Source of the DNA: Leucobacter aridicollis
GTDB lineage: Bacteria > Actinomycetota > Actinomycetes > Actinomycetales > Microbacteriaceae
DNA: 64,000 bases
Assembly: GCF_013409595.1 (NCBI RefSeq)
Contig: NZ_JACCBD010000001.1
Location: 1,302,001-1,366,000 of the forward strand
Direction of reading: 5' to 3'
A program made the position numbers and the translations under genes. This document shows positions 36,229 to 44,093 of this stretch, piece by piece (position 1 is the stretch's first letter; each line of letters begins with the position of its first letter). Under the pieces are notes generated by a model. It was not told where the DNA came from. It made no database searches and worked only from the letters and a program-made list of their open reading frames with translations.

Positions 36229-36327
36229 CCAAGATCTCACCATTGTCAAAGGATCGTTCGTGCAGGTTTTATTCGCCGGTTCCACCCCGCCCCGTTGGGC
36301 GCCAACCTCAGCGCGGAAGGACTGATC

Positions 36328-37125
36328 ATGGCCATTCCCTGCGCACCCGCCCGCGTCGTTACCACGCAGCGGCTGACCCCGAACATGCTGCGCATCACGT
36401 TCGAAGCTGTCGGCGACTGGCTGTGGCCGACGCACGGCCGCGGCGACGAGCGCGTCGACATCGCGCTCCCGGCTCCCGGCGAGACCGTCGCGAACATCGA
36501 CGTGTTCAACCTGCCAGAGTACGGGCGCGGCTGGGAAGGGGAGGAGCCACCGTGGCGGCACTACACCGTTCGCCAGGTGCACGAGGGCGGCAGGCTTCTG
36601 GACATCGACTTCGTCGTGCACGACGGCGGGCTCGCCTCGGCTTGGGCCGAGCGGGCGGAGCCCGGGCACATCATCGGCATCTTCGGGGCGGGCGAGCGCG
36701 AGGAACCCTCCTCGTACTACGCTGCACCCGACGACGCGGAGTTCCAGCTGCTCGTCGCCGACGCGACCGGCGTGCCGGGGCTCGGCCGGATCCTCGAGCA
36801 GCTCCCCGCCGGGGCCCGCGCGCTCGCGATCGTCGAGGTGCCCACCGAGGCTGACATCCAGGAGTACGAGACCGCCGGCGACGTCGAGATCCGCTGGCTC
36901 ATCGGCTCCGGCAACGGGCACGGCCCGAGCGCGCTCGCGACCGAGGTCGCCGGGCTCAGCGCGCCCAAACACCCCTGGTACGCGTGGGTCGCGTGCGAGG
37001 CGGCGACGAGCCGCGCCATCCGCAGCGACCTCCGCGCCCGGCTCGGCCTCGCGCGCAACCGGCACCACGCGATCGGGTACTGGACCCAGGACCGCACCGG
37101 CAACATGTCTGCCGACGTCGACTGA
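36328..37125 (+). CDS. Siderophore-interacting protein (FAD-dependent ferric reductase)
   Basis: 265 aa. SIP-family flavin domain with RHYTVRQ (about residue 76) and IDFVVHDGGLASAWAE, then the nucleotide half with VADATGVPGLGRILEQLP and the C-terminal HAIGYW motif. ATG 36328 with GGAAGG upstream; the longer open frame upstream would cross the iron box. Its stop overlaps the start of the next ABC gene by one base (TGATG). The order SIP, ABC, ABC mirrors the fused IrtA-IrtB arrangement at 18.7-23.2 kb, but with the reductase as a separate protein. Confidence 0.9.
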   Translation: MAIPCAPARVVTTQRLTPNMLRITFEAVGDWLWPTHGRGDERVDIALPAPGETVANIDVFNLPEYGRGWEGEEPPWRHYTVRQVHEGGRLLDIDFVVHDGGLASAWAERAEPGHIIGIFGAGEREEPSSYYAAPDDAEFQLLVADATGVPGLGRILEQLPAGARALAIVEVPTEADIQEYETAGDVEIRWLIGSGNGHGPSALATEVAGLSAPKHPWYAWVACEAATSRAIRSDLRARLGLARNRHHAIGYWTQDRTGNMSADVD

Positions 37126-38837
37126 TGGCCCGGCGGCGCGCCGTGGCGCGGGAGGCGTCACCGCACCCGGTTCCCAACCTGCTGCGCGTCGCGCTCGCCG
37201 GCGACAAACGCGACAGAAAGCTCGCCCTCGCGACGCTCGGCCTCATGCTGCACCAGGCGGGCGAGGCGGCCGTCCCGATCCTCATCGGCGTCGTCATCGA
37301 CCGGGCGATTGCGCCGGGCAACCTCTCGGCGCTGCTGCTCTGGCTCGGCGTGCTCGGCGCCGTGTTCCTCGTGCTGTCGCTGAGCTACCAGCGCTCGGTC
37401 CTCGCGATGGTGAGCGTCTTTGGCTACGGGGAGCACGACCTTAGGCTGCTCGCCGCCAGGCGGGCGCTCCACCCGCGCGGCCTGCGCACGGCGCGCCATC
37501 CCGGCGAGCTGCTGTCGATCGCCACGAGCGACACGGGGCGCGTCGCGGGCATCGCCTGGAGCATCGCGCAGCAGGCGGCGACGCTCATGGCTGTCGCCGC
37601 CGCGACGATCGCGCTGCTCGTGATCTCGGTCCCGCTCGGGATCGGCGTGGCCGTCGGCGCGGTCGCCGTGCTGTTCGTGATGCAGTGGCTCGCCCGACCG
37701 CTCGAACGGGCCGGCGCGACCGAGCAGCAGGCCGTCGCGTCGGCGAGTGAGGTCGCAACCGACGCGCTCGCCGGGCTCCGCGTGCTGCACGGCCTCGGCG
37801 CGCAGGCGGAGATGGTGCGCAAGTACCGGGGCGCGAGCGTCGCCTCGCGCGACGCCGGCATCGCTGCCGCGCGCCTCCTCGTCACCTACCAGGCCGTCAG
37901 CACGACAGTGTCGGTGCTGTACCTTGCGGGGCTCGCGCTCGCCGCCGGCTGGCTCGCCGTCCGCGGCGAGATCACCCCGGGGCAGCTCGTGACCGTCGTC
38001 GGTCTCGCGCAGTTTCTCCAGGGATCGCTCGCCCACGTCGGCACCTTCGGCGCAAATTGGGCCCACAAGCGCGCCTCCGCCCGCCGCCTGCGTGCGCTGC
38101 TCGAGGAGGACTACGCCCTGGGGGCCGGGACCGTTGGCGCCGTCGAGGCGCTCGACACCGCGGCCGCCGCCGGCGCGCTGCTCGAATGGGACGCGCCCAG
38201 CGGCGAGACCCTGCGCGTGAACGTCGACGACGGCCTCGTCGGCGTCCGGGTGCGCACCGCCGCCGAGGCGCGCACCGCCGCCGCGACGCTCGGCTTCCGG
38301 CGCGACCCCGCGCCGGGCGAGCTCAGGCTCGGCGGCCTGTGCGCCTGCGACCTCGGACCCGAGTGCGTGGCGCGGCGGATCGTCGCGCCACCGCACGACG
38401 CTGCCCTGTTCACCGGGTCGCTGCGCGCGAACGTCGCACGGGACGGCTGTCTCCTGCAGCGCCCGATCAACGCCGCGGCCCTCGCGGACGTCGTCGACCA
38501 CTTGGGCGATGCTGACGAGGAGATCGGCGCCGGCGGCAGGCGGCTCTCGGGCGGCCAGCGGCAGCGGGTGCTGCTCGCGCGGGCGCTGCACACGCCGGGG
38601 GACGTCGTCGTGCTCGACGAGCCGACGAGTGCGCTCGATCCCCTCACGGAGCAGCGCGTGGCCGAGTCGCTCGCACGCCTCGGCAGGCCGGTCGTCGTCG
38701 TGACGGCGAGCCGGACGCTGCTCGCCGCGTGCTCGCGCGTCGTGGACGGCCGCTGCCGCGAGCCCGAGCGCACGTGTTGCACCGCAGCGGGCACTGGCAG
38801 CGCGGGCGCCGCCTGCTGCGCGCTCGGGGCGCGCTGA
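37125..38837 (+). CDS. ABC half-transporter with an ATPase domain that has lost its Walker A motif
   Basis: 570 aa. Exporter-fold membrane domain (about 25-315). In the ATPase domain the P-loop is replaced: after GLVG the sequence reads VRVRTAAEARTAA (about 374-386), without GxxGxGKS/T. The Q-loop region reads APPHDAALF, and the switch His is Ala528 (VVTASR). The signature LSGGQRQR (474-481) and Walker B VVVLDEPTSALD remain intact. It can therefore contribute the signature to a partner but cannot bind ATP normally itself. The C-terminal tail (last 30 residues) has six Cys. Coupled to the next gene by TGATG. Confidence 0.85.
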   Translation: MARRRAVAREASPHPVPNLLRVALAGDKRDRKLALATLGLMLHQAGEAAVPILIGVVIDRAIAPGNLSALLLWLGVLGAVFLVLSLSYQRSVLAMVSVFGYGEHDLRLLAARRALHPRGLRTARHPGELLSIATSDTGRVAGIAWSIAQQAATLMAVAAATIALLVISVPLGIGVAVGAVAVLFVMQWLARPLERAGATEQQAVASASEVATDALAGLRVLHGLGAQAEMVRKYRGASVASRDAGIAAARLLVTYQAVSTTVSVLYLAGLALAAGWLAVRGEITPGQLVTVVGLAQFLQGSLAHVGTFGANWAHKRASARRLRALLEEDYALGAGTVGAVEALDTAAAAGALLEWDAPSGETLRVNVDDGLVGVRVRTAAEARTAAATLGFRRDPAPGELRLGGLCACDLGPECVARRIVAPPHDAALFTGSLRANVARDGCLLQRPINAAALADVVDHLGDADEEIGAGGRRLSGGQRQRVLLARALHTPGDVVVLDEPTSALDPLTEQRVAESLARLGRPVVVVTASRTLLAACSRVVDGRCREPERTCCTAAGTGSAGAACCALGAR

Positions 38838-40651
38838 TGGGCGCGAAGAACCTCGGTCGCGCGGACGAGCCGGCGGGCGGGGGATCGGCCGTGGGGGCCG
38901 GCGTCTCCGGCCTGCTGCCGACGTCGTCCGCGGCCGCGGCCGCGAAGCTCGGCCTGCGACTCCTCTGGCGCCAGCGCTGGCTGCTGCTCGCGACAGTCAC
39001 GCTGCTGCTCCTCGGGACGGCGGCGATGCTGCTCGTGCCGCCGCTCCTGGGCGCGGTCGTCGACGCGGTCATCGCGGGGGAACCGTTCACGCGCGTGCTG
39101 TGGCTTGGCGTCGCGATCGCGGGCGCCGGCGTCACCGCCGCCGCGCTCGAGGGGATCGGCGGCGTGCTGCTCGTGCGCTGCCTCCAGCACGCGCTCGCGG
39201 CGCTCCGCGAGGACGTGTTCGACGCGGCCCTGAACCTGCCGTTACGCCGCGTGGAGGCCGCCGGAGACGCCGACGTCATCTCGCGCGTGACGAACGACGT
39301 CGAGGCCGTGACGGAGGCGATCGCCGGGGTGATCCCGCTCTGCGCGCGTGCCGTCTTCACGATCGTGCTCACGCTCGTCGGCATGGCAGCGCTCGACCCC
39401 TGGCTCGCGCTCGCCGCGCTCGTCGCGGTGCCGATCCAGATCGCCAGTACGCGTGCGTTCATGCGGCGATCTCGGCCGCTGTACGCGAGGCTCCGCCGCG
39501 AGGAGGCGGAGCGCGGGCGCGCGTTCGTGGAGGCCGTCGCCGGCGCGGAGACCGTGCGCGCGTACGGGACCGCCGAGGAACACCTCACGGCAATCGCGCG
39601 CGCGAGCGACACCGCCGTGCGCACCCACCGCGAGACCGGCAAGGCGCGAAACATCTTCATCGGCGGCCTCAACGGCGCAGAGTTCGTCGGCCTCGCGGCG
39701 GTGCTTGCCGTCGGGTTCGTGCGGGCGACCGCGGCCGGGCTCTCCGTTGGCGCCGTCACCGCGGGGGCGCTCTACTTCCACAGGCTCTTCAACCCGATCG
39801 GCGACCTGCTCGGGAGCATGGACGACCTGCAGCGCGCCCTCGCCGGGCTGCAGCGCCTCACCGGGGTGGTGATCGCCGGCGCGGAAGCGCGAGCGGACAC
39901 CTTTGCGGGTGCAGGCAGCTCGGAGATCGCCGACGGTGCGGTCGAGGTGCTCGGCGTGAGCTTCCGCTACGGAGCGCAGACCCGCCGCGCCGCGCTCCAG
40001 GGGGTCGACCTGTCCATCCCAGCCGGCGCCACCGTCGCGCTCATCGGCACCTCCGGCTCGGGCAAGAGCACGCTCGCCCGGCTCATCGCAGGCTTCGACG
40101 AACCGGCCGCGGGCGGCGTGCGCATCGGGGGCGTTCCCGCGCACGTGGCGCGGTCGGGCGGGCGCCCAGCCGCGCTGCTCGTTGCGCAGGAGACGCACCT
40201 GTTCGCGGGCACCGTCGGCGACAACGTCAGGATCGCGGCTCCCGGCGCGAGCGACCGCGAACTCGCCGCCGCCCTCGCCGAGGTCGGGTTCGATCTCGCG
40301 GCGGTGCCCGGAGGCCTCGACGGCACGCTCCCGCCGGCGGTGAGCCACCGGGAGGCGCAGCAGCTCGCCCTCGCCAGGGTGCTGCTCGCGGATCCGCCGG
40401 TCGTCGTGCTCGACGAGGCGGGCTCCCAGGCGGGCTCGGACGCCGCGCTCGCCACGGCGATGCGGCGCGTGAGCGCCGGTCGCACCGCCGTCGTCATCGC
40501 CCACCACCTCGACCAGGTGCGCGGCGCCGACCGCGTGGTCGTGCTGGAGCAGGGGTGCGTCATCGAGCAGGGGGAACCCGGCGAACTCCTCGAGCGGCCG
40601 GACGGCGCGTTCGCCCGGCTGTGGCGCATGGCGCAGTGGGCTGAGGAGTAG
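38837..40651 (+). CDS. ABC half-transporter, catalytic partner with intact Walker A but lost signature motif
   Basis: 604 aa. A flexible Gly/Ala N-terminus is followed by a membrane domain (about 45-340) and an ATPase domain. Walker A GTSGSGKST (404-412), a Q-loop with VAQETHLF, Walker B VVVLDEAGSQ with the catalytic Glu, and switch His VIAHH are all present. The signature LSGGQ is replaced by VSHRE (502-506). Combined with the upstream protein, this gives exactly one complete ATP site: its own Walker A/B/H-loop with the partner's LSGGQ. Expected partner for siderophore import with the SIP. Confidence 0.86.
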   Translation: MGAKNLGRADEPAGGGSAVGAGVSGLLPTSSAAAAAKLGLRLLWRQRWLLLATVTLLLLGTAAMLLVPPLLGAVVDAVIAGEPFTRVLWLGVAIAGAGVTAAALEGIGGVLLVRCLQHALAALREDVFDAALNLPLRRVEAAGDADVISRVTNDVEAVTEAIAGVIPLCARAVFTIVLTLVGMAALDPWLALAALVAVPIQIASTRAFMRRSRPLYARLRREEAERGRAFVEAVAGAETVRAYGTAEEHLTAIARASDTAVRTHRETGKARNIFIGGLNGAEFVGLAAVLAVGFVRATAAGLSVGAVTAGALYFHRLFNPIGDLLGSMDDLQRALAGLQRLTGVVIAGAEARADTFAGAGSSEIADGAVEVLGVSFRYGAQTRRAALQGVDLSIPAGATVALIGTSGSGKSTLARLIAGFDEPAAGGVRIGGVPAHVARSGGRPAALLVAQETHLFAGTVGDNVRIAAPGASDRELAAALAEVGFDLAAVPGGLDGTLPPAVSHREAQQLALARVLLADPPVVVLDEAGSQAGSDAALATAMRRVSAGRTAVVIAHHLDQVRGADRVVVLEQGCVIEQGEPGELLERPDGAFARLWRMAQWAEE

Positions 40652-40723
40652 CCGCGACCGGCCCGGCGCGCACCGCAAATTCAACGAATGCAAAGATCTG
40701 ATCACGAAGTGGTGAAGGATTTT

Positions 40724-40750
40724 TGTGACATTTGGTGCGCGACTAGCGTC
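40724..40750 (+). promoter_or_regulatory. Candidate ECF-type promoter of the Asp23 cluster
   Basis: TGTGAC at 40724-40729 and CGTC at 40747-40750 are 17 bp apart. CGTC is a common -10 core for ECF sigma factors, and TGTGAC/TGTCAC-like -35 elements are known in some ECF groups. The sigma factor encoded at 42955 inside this operon could be the user, making it autoregulated. No good housekeeping promoter is obvious here. Confidence 0.4.
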
Positions 40751-40814
40751 GTATAGGTGAGGTTATCAATTCATGGCGCGCCATCTCGGCGGGCCGGGAG
40801 GAGAAGAAATCACC

Positions 40815-41255
40815 ATGGCTAACGCAACACCCACGCAGGCACCCAGCAAGTCACCGAGCGCCCAGGCGGTCGAGGGCAAGACGACCATCGACGATGGCGT
40901 CGTCGCGAAGATCGCCGGAATCGCCGCACGCGAGATCCAGGGCGTGTACGCGCTCGGCGGCGGCGCGGCACGCGTGGTCGGGGCGATCCGGAACGTCCTG
41001 AACACCACCGATCTCGCGCAGGGCATCAACGTCGAGGTTGGCGAAACCCAGGTCGCCGTCGACGTCACGATCGTCGCCGAGTACCCGGTGTCGCTGCAGC
41101 GGGTCGCGCAGGAGGTGCGCGAGTCCATCGCGAAGGCGATGCACGAACTCGTCGGGATGGAGGTCGCCGAGGTCAACGTGACCGTGAACGACGTCCACAT
41201 CGCCTCAGACGACGACGATGGCGACAGCGACGCAGAAGAAGCGCGAGTACAGTGA
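40815..41255 (+). CDS. Asp23/Gls24-family envelope stress protein
   Basis: 146 aa. Gls24 core with GVVAKIAGIAAREIQGVYAL and the paired-strand region VEVGETQVAVDVTIVAEYPVSL, ending in an acidic tail (SDDDDGDSDAEEA). In Gram-positives these proteins line the membrane through small membrane partners and respond to envelope or alkaline stress. ATG 40815 with GGAGGAGAAG upstream; in-frame 40773 is an alternative. First gene of an eight-gene operon in which each following start overlaps the previous stop. Confidence 0.9.
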   Translation: MANATPTQAPSKSPSAQAVEGKTTIDDGVVAKIAGIAAREIQGVYALGGGAARVVGAIRNVLNTTDLAQGINVEVGETQVAVDVTIVAEYPVSLQRVAQEVRESIAKAMHELVGMEVAEVNVTVNDVHIASDDDDGDSDAEEARVQ

Positions 41256-41440
41256 GCCCGGCAGCGGTGGGGGCCGCCGCCGGCGCCGTGCTCGCCCTCA
41301 CCTGGATCATCCTGGGGTTCTGGGCCTGCGTGTTCGTGGCCGCCGCGATGGCGGTCGGCACGCTCGTCGGCCGGGTCATTGACGGCAGGATCGACGTGCG
41401 CGCCCTCGCGCGGGCGCTCCGCGGGAGGGGATCGTCGTGA
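41252..41440 (+). CDS. Small membrane protein (DUF2273-like) of the Asp23 cluster
   Basis: 62 aa, GTG start overlapping the previous stop (GTGA). Two close hydrophobic segments (about 5-25 and 27-43) form a hairpin, followed by a basic C-terminus (RALARALRGRG). This shape matches the small DUF2273-type membrane proteins that accompany Asp23/AmaP. It probably anchors Asp23-like protein at the membrane. Confidence 0.75.
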   Translation: MSPAAVGAAAGAVLALTWIILGFWACVFVAAAMAVGTLVGRVIDGRIDVRALARALRGRGSS

Positions 41441-41775
41441 CACGCGACCGGCCCGTGCCCGGCCGCACCGTGATCACCGCACGCGCACTCGAGCGGCTCG
41501 CCGTCGGGGCCGCCCGCGGCGCCGAGGCCTGGCGTGATGCCGCAGCGAGCCCCCGGGCGGTCGGCGTGAAGCTCGCCGACGACGCCGGAGACCTGCGCGC
41601 GAGCGTGCAGATCGACCTCACGCTCGGCCGCGCGCCCGAACCACTTCTCCCGCTCGGTGACGCCGTGCGCGCGGCCATGATCGCGCAGCTGTCGGCGCTC
41701 GGCGGCAGAAGCGTGTCACGCGTGGACGTGAGATTTTCGGCGGGAGGCCGGGCGACCGAACGGAGGGTGGCGTGA
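41437..41775 (+). CDS. Divergent Asp23-like protein
   Basis: 112 aa from GTG 41437, overlapping the previous stop by 4 bp. It reads as a short Asp23/Gls24 domain: VKLADDAGDLRASVQIDLTLG (paired strands), LGDAVRAAMIAQLSALGG (helix), VSRVDVRFS (strand). It lacks the N-terminal helix conserved in the first paralogue. Probably a structural component of the Asp23 layer; no enzyme motif. Confidence 0.6.
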   Translation: MTRDRPVPGRTVITARALERLAVGAARGAEAWRDAAASPRAVGVKLADDAGDLRASVQIDLTLGRAPEPLLPLGDAVRAAMIAQLSALGGRSVSRVDVRFSAGGRATERRVA

Positions 41776-42347
41776 CTGCGAACACATCGTTTCTGCCGCA
41801 CTACCGCCGGCTGCTCCGGCGAGAAACCCACGCCGCCCGGACCGGGTGGGCGACAGTGGCGGCAGTGCTCGTCGGCGTGACCGCCCTCGTCGCGTTTGTC
41901 GTGAGTATCTGGGTGCTGCTCGAACCGGGCCTCGACCGCCGCCTCGCCGCAGCGGTCGGCAGCTGGGTGGGTGGCGACGCCACGCCGCGCGTCGCCCTCG
42001 CAGCCGGAGCCGGCGTCGCGCTTGTCGCGCTCGTCTTCGTGGTCCTCGCGTGCGTGCCCGGCCGCCGGCCGCGGCAGCGGCGGGTGGCACCCAGGACGGC
42101 GATCCTGATCGACGACCAGGTGCTCGCCAACGCGACCGCGGACGCCGTCGCCCGTGACAGCGGCGTGCCGCGAGACCGGATTACCGTCGACGCGCAGCGC
42201 GGCCGCGTCCGCGTCAGGGTGACCCCGACGAGCGGGGTGCCGCTCGCCGAGACCACCGTCCGCGAGGCCGCGGCGGCCGTGTGGGAGGCCGCCGGCATCC
42301 CCGCCAGTGTGCGCGTCACGATCGCCGCTCGAGGGGTGGTGGCATGA
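41772..42347 (+). CDS. Membrane protein of the Asp23 cluster (DUF6286-like)
   Basis: 191 aa from GTG 41772 with GTGA overlap. Two transmembrane segments (about 27-50 and 72-96) precede a cytoplasmic alpha/beta domain (RTAILIDDQVLANATADAVARDSGV, then ITVDAQRGRVRVRVTPTSG). The soluble part again looks like the Asp23-type fold. Proteins of this shape sit beside Asp23 genes in actinomycetes and may tether them. The family name is a tentative recollection. Confidence 0.6.
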   Translation: MTANTSFLPHYRRLLRRETHAARTGWATVAAVLVGVTALVAFVVSIWVLLEPGLDRRLAAAVGSWVGGDATPRVALAAGAGVALVALVFVVLACVPGRRPRQRRVAPRTAILIDDQVLANATADAVARDSGVPRDRITVDAQRGRVRVRVTPTSGVPLAETTVREAAAAVWEAAGIPASVRVTIAARGVVA

Positions 42348-42958
42348 ACGACGTCTCACGCATCCTCAACCGCGTCGTGCTGCTGCTCGTCGGGTGCCTG
42401 ATCGCGGCAGCGGGCGCCGCCCTCGCGCTGTGGGCGCAGTGGCCGAACGCGCTGCCGCCCTGGCTGACCGAAGCGGGCGCGCGCGCCGTCGAACGCGCGC
42501 ATCAGCTGACGATCTGGGGCGCACGCGCCCTCGGGCTCGACGAGCGGCTGAGCGTGGCAGCCTCCGTGCTCATCGCCTCGCTCGTCGTGCTGCTCGCGGT
42601 CGTCTGGTTCGTCGCGACGCGACGGACACAGCGCCCCTCCGTCGCGCTCACCGCGGGCGGGCCCGCCGGCCGCACCGAGATCGATCCGGGGCTCGCGACG
42701 CTCGCGCTCGCCGGCCCGCTCCGGGATCGGCGCGACGTCACCTCGGCGCGGGTCAGCCTGCACCGGGTGCGGCGCGTCACCACGATCCGGCTCGCCGTCA
42801 CCGTCCGCCGCGGCGCCCGCCTCGACGAGGTGATTTCGGCCGCCGAGGCCGCAGTCGCGGACTGGGACGTGCTCGCAGGGGTGCGCATGCCGGTGCTCCT
42901 GCACCTCGAGGGACCCGGGCTGACAGGCAGGCTGCGTGCCGAAATGAGGGCCACGTGA
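42344..42958 (+). CDS. Membrane protein of the Asp23 cluster (AmaP-like)
   Basis: 204 aa, ATGA overlap with the preceding gene. Two transmembrane segments separated by about 40 residues (about 8-28 and 72-92) match AmaP, the Asp23 membrane anchor, followed by a soluble domain of Asp23-like strands (TSARVSLHRVRRVTTIRLAVTV). It would recruit Asp23 to the membrane. The frame can be read further upstream, but ATG 42344 gives proper coupling. Confidence 0.7.
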   Translation: MNDVSRILNRVVLLLVGCLIAAAGAALALWAQWPNALPPWLTEAGARAVERAHQLTIWGARALGLDERLSVAASVLIASLVVLLAVVWFVATRRTQRPSVALTAGGPAGRTEIDPGLATLALAGPLRDRRDVTSARVSLHRVRRVTTIRLAVTVRRGARLDEVISAAEAAVADWDVLAGVRMPVLLHLEGPGLTGRLRAEMRAT

Positions 42959-43542
42959 TCCGCGAGGCCGCCGGGTGGCCTGCCGGCGGCCCCAGCGGAT
43001 CCCTCGACGCGGCGGACGACCGGATCGTCGCTGGCCGGGCCGTGGACGGCGACACCGCTGCCTTCGCCGTGCTGGTGCGCCGGTTCACGCCGCTCATGCG
43101 CGCCTACGCCCGCAGGATGCTGAACGGCAGCGCGGACGTCGACGACGTCGTGCAGGAGTCCTTCATCACCGCATGGGAACGGCTGCCGGAGCTCACCGAT
43201 CTCGAACGGGTGAAGAGCTGGCTCATGCGTATCACCAGCCGCAAGGCGATCGACAGGCTCCGGCGTGACCGGGCACACGTCGACCTCGCCGACGTTGATC
43301 CGGAGGGGCCAGCATCCGCGACCCCGCCGCAGCAGGCGCAGGCTCGCTCGCTAGTCGAAGCGCTCGGCGACGCGCTCGAAACGCTGCCGGCTGCGCAGCG
43401 CGAGACCTGGCTGCTCAGGGAGGTCGGCGAACTGAGCTACGACGATATCGCGGGTGAGCTCGGGCTGCCGCTCGCGACCGTGCGCGGACTGCTCGCGCGC
43501 GCACGAAAAGCCCTCATAGTGCGAATGGAGCAGTGGCGATGA
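42955..43542 (+). CDS. ECF-type RNA polymerase sigma factor
   Basis: 195 aa from GTG 42955 (GTGA overlap). Region sigma2 spans about 25-95 (AFAVLVRRFTPLMRAYARRML, VDDVVQESFITAWERL), and sigma4 about 130-190 (LPAAQRETWLLREVGELSYDDIAGELGLPLATVRGLLARARKAL). It likely directs transcription of this envelope-stress operon. No anti-sigma factor with a recognisable zinc motif is adjacent; the next genes are Asp23-like, so sensing may be through them, which is inference. Confidence 0.88.
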   Translation: MIREAAGWPAGGPSGSLDAADDRIVAGRAVDGDTAAFAVLVRRFTPLMRAYARRMLNGSADVDDVVQESFITAWERLPELTDLERVKSWLMRITSRKAIDRLRRDRAHVDLADVDPEGPASATPPQQAQARSLVEALGDALETLPAAQRETWLLREVGELSYDDIAGELGLPLATVRGLLARARKALIVRMEQWR

Positions 43543-44093
43543 CGGCAGAGACACCGACGGAACGCGCGGACGCGGGCGAGGAGACCGCCGAGCAGCGACT
43601 GGAGCGTGACGCGCTCGACCGCCTCAGCGAGCTCGTCCCCGCGCTGCTCGAACGAGACGCACAGGCGGAGGGCGCCGTCGACGAGTCGTGGGTGCGCGGA
43701 GTGCTCGCCGGCATTCGGCTCGATGCGCGGGCCGGCAGGCGGATCCCGATCGAGGCAGGCGAGCGCGCAGACCTCGGCATCACCGAGGGTGCCGTGCGCG
43801 GCATCATCCGCGCCTGCGAGGACCGCGTGCCGGGGGCGCTCATCGGCCGGTGTCAGCTCGACGGCGACGTGACCGAGCCTGGCGCCCCCATCCGCGTGGA
43901 GGTGGACGTGAGCGCGCTGTACGGGGCGCCGATCGTGCCCCTCGCCGAGCGGCTCCGCGCCGAGATCGGCCAGGCGCTCGCAGCGCATACGCCGCTTGCC
44001 GTCGCCGCGATTGATATCTCGGTCAGGGACGTGCAGCTGCCCGGCCCTGCCAGCCTTGCCCACCCCGAAGCGACAGGAGGCTCCGCGTCATGA
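43539..44093 (+). CDS. Asp23-family protein downstream of the sigma factor
   Basis: 184 aa from ATG 43539 (ATGA overlap with the sigma gene; GTG 43533 possible). An acidic N-terminal half (DAGEETAEQRLERDALDRLSEL) precedes an Asp23-like domain (IEAGERADLGITEGAVRGIIRA, IRVEVDVSALYGAPIVPLAERLRAEIG). The N-terminal charged helices and direct position after an ECF gene are where an anti-sigma factor is usually found, so a regulatory role is possible but unproven. Confidence 0.65.
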   Translation: MTAETPTERADAGEETAEQRLERDALDRLSELVPALLERDAQAEGAVDESWVRGVLAGIRLDARAGRRIPIEAGERADLGITEGAVRGIIRACEDRVPGALIGRCQLDGDVTEPGAPIRVEVDVSALYGAPIVPLAERLRAEIGQALAAHTPLAVAAIDISVRDVQLPGPASLAHPEATGGSAS

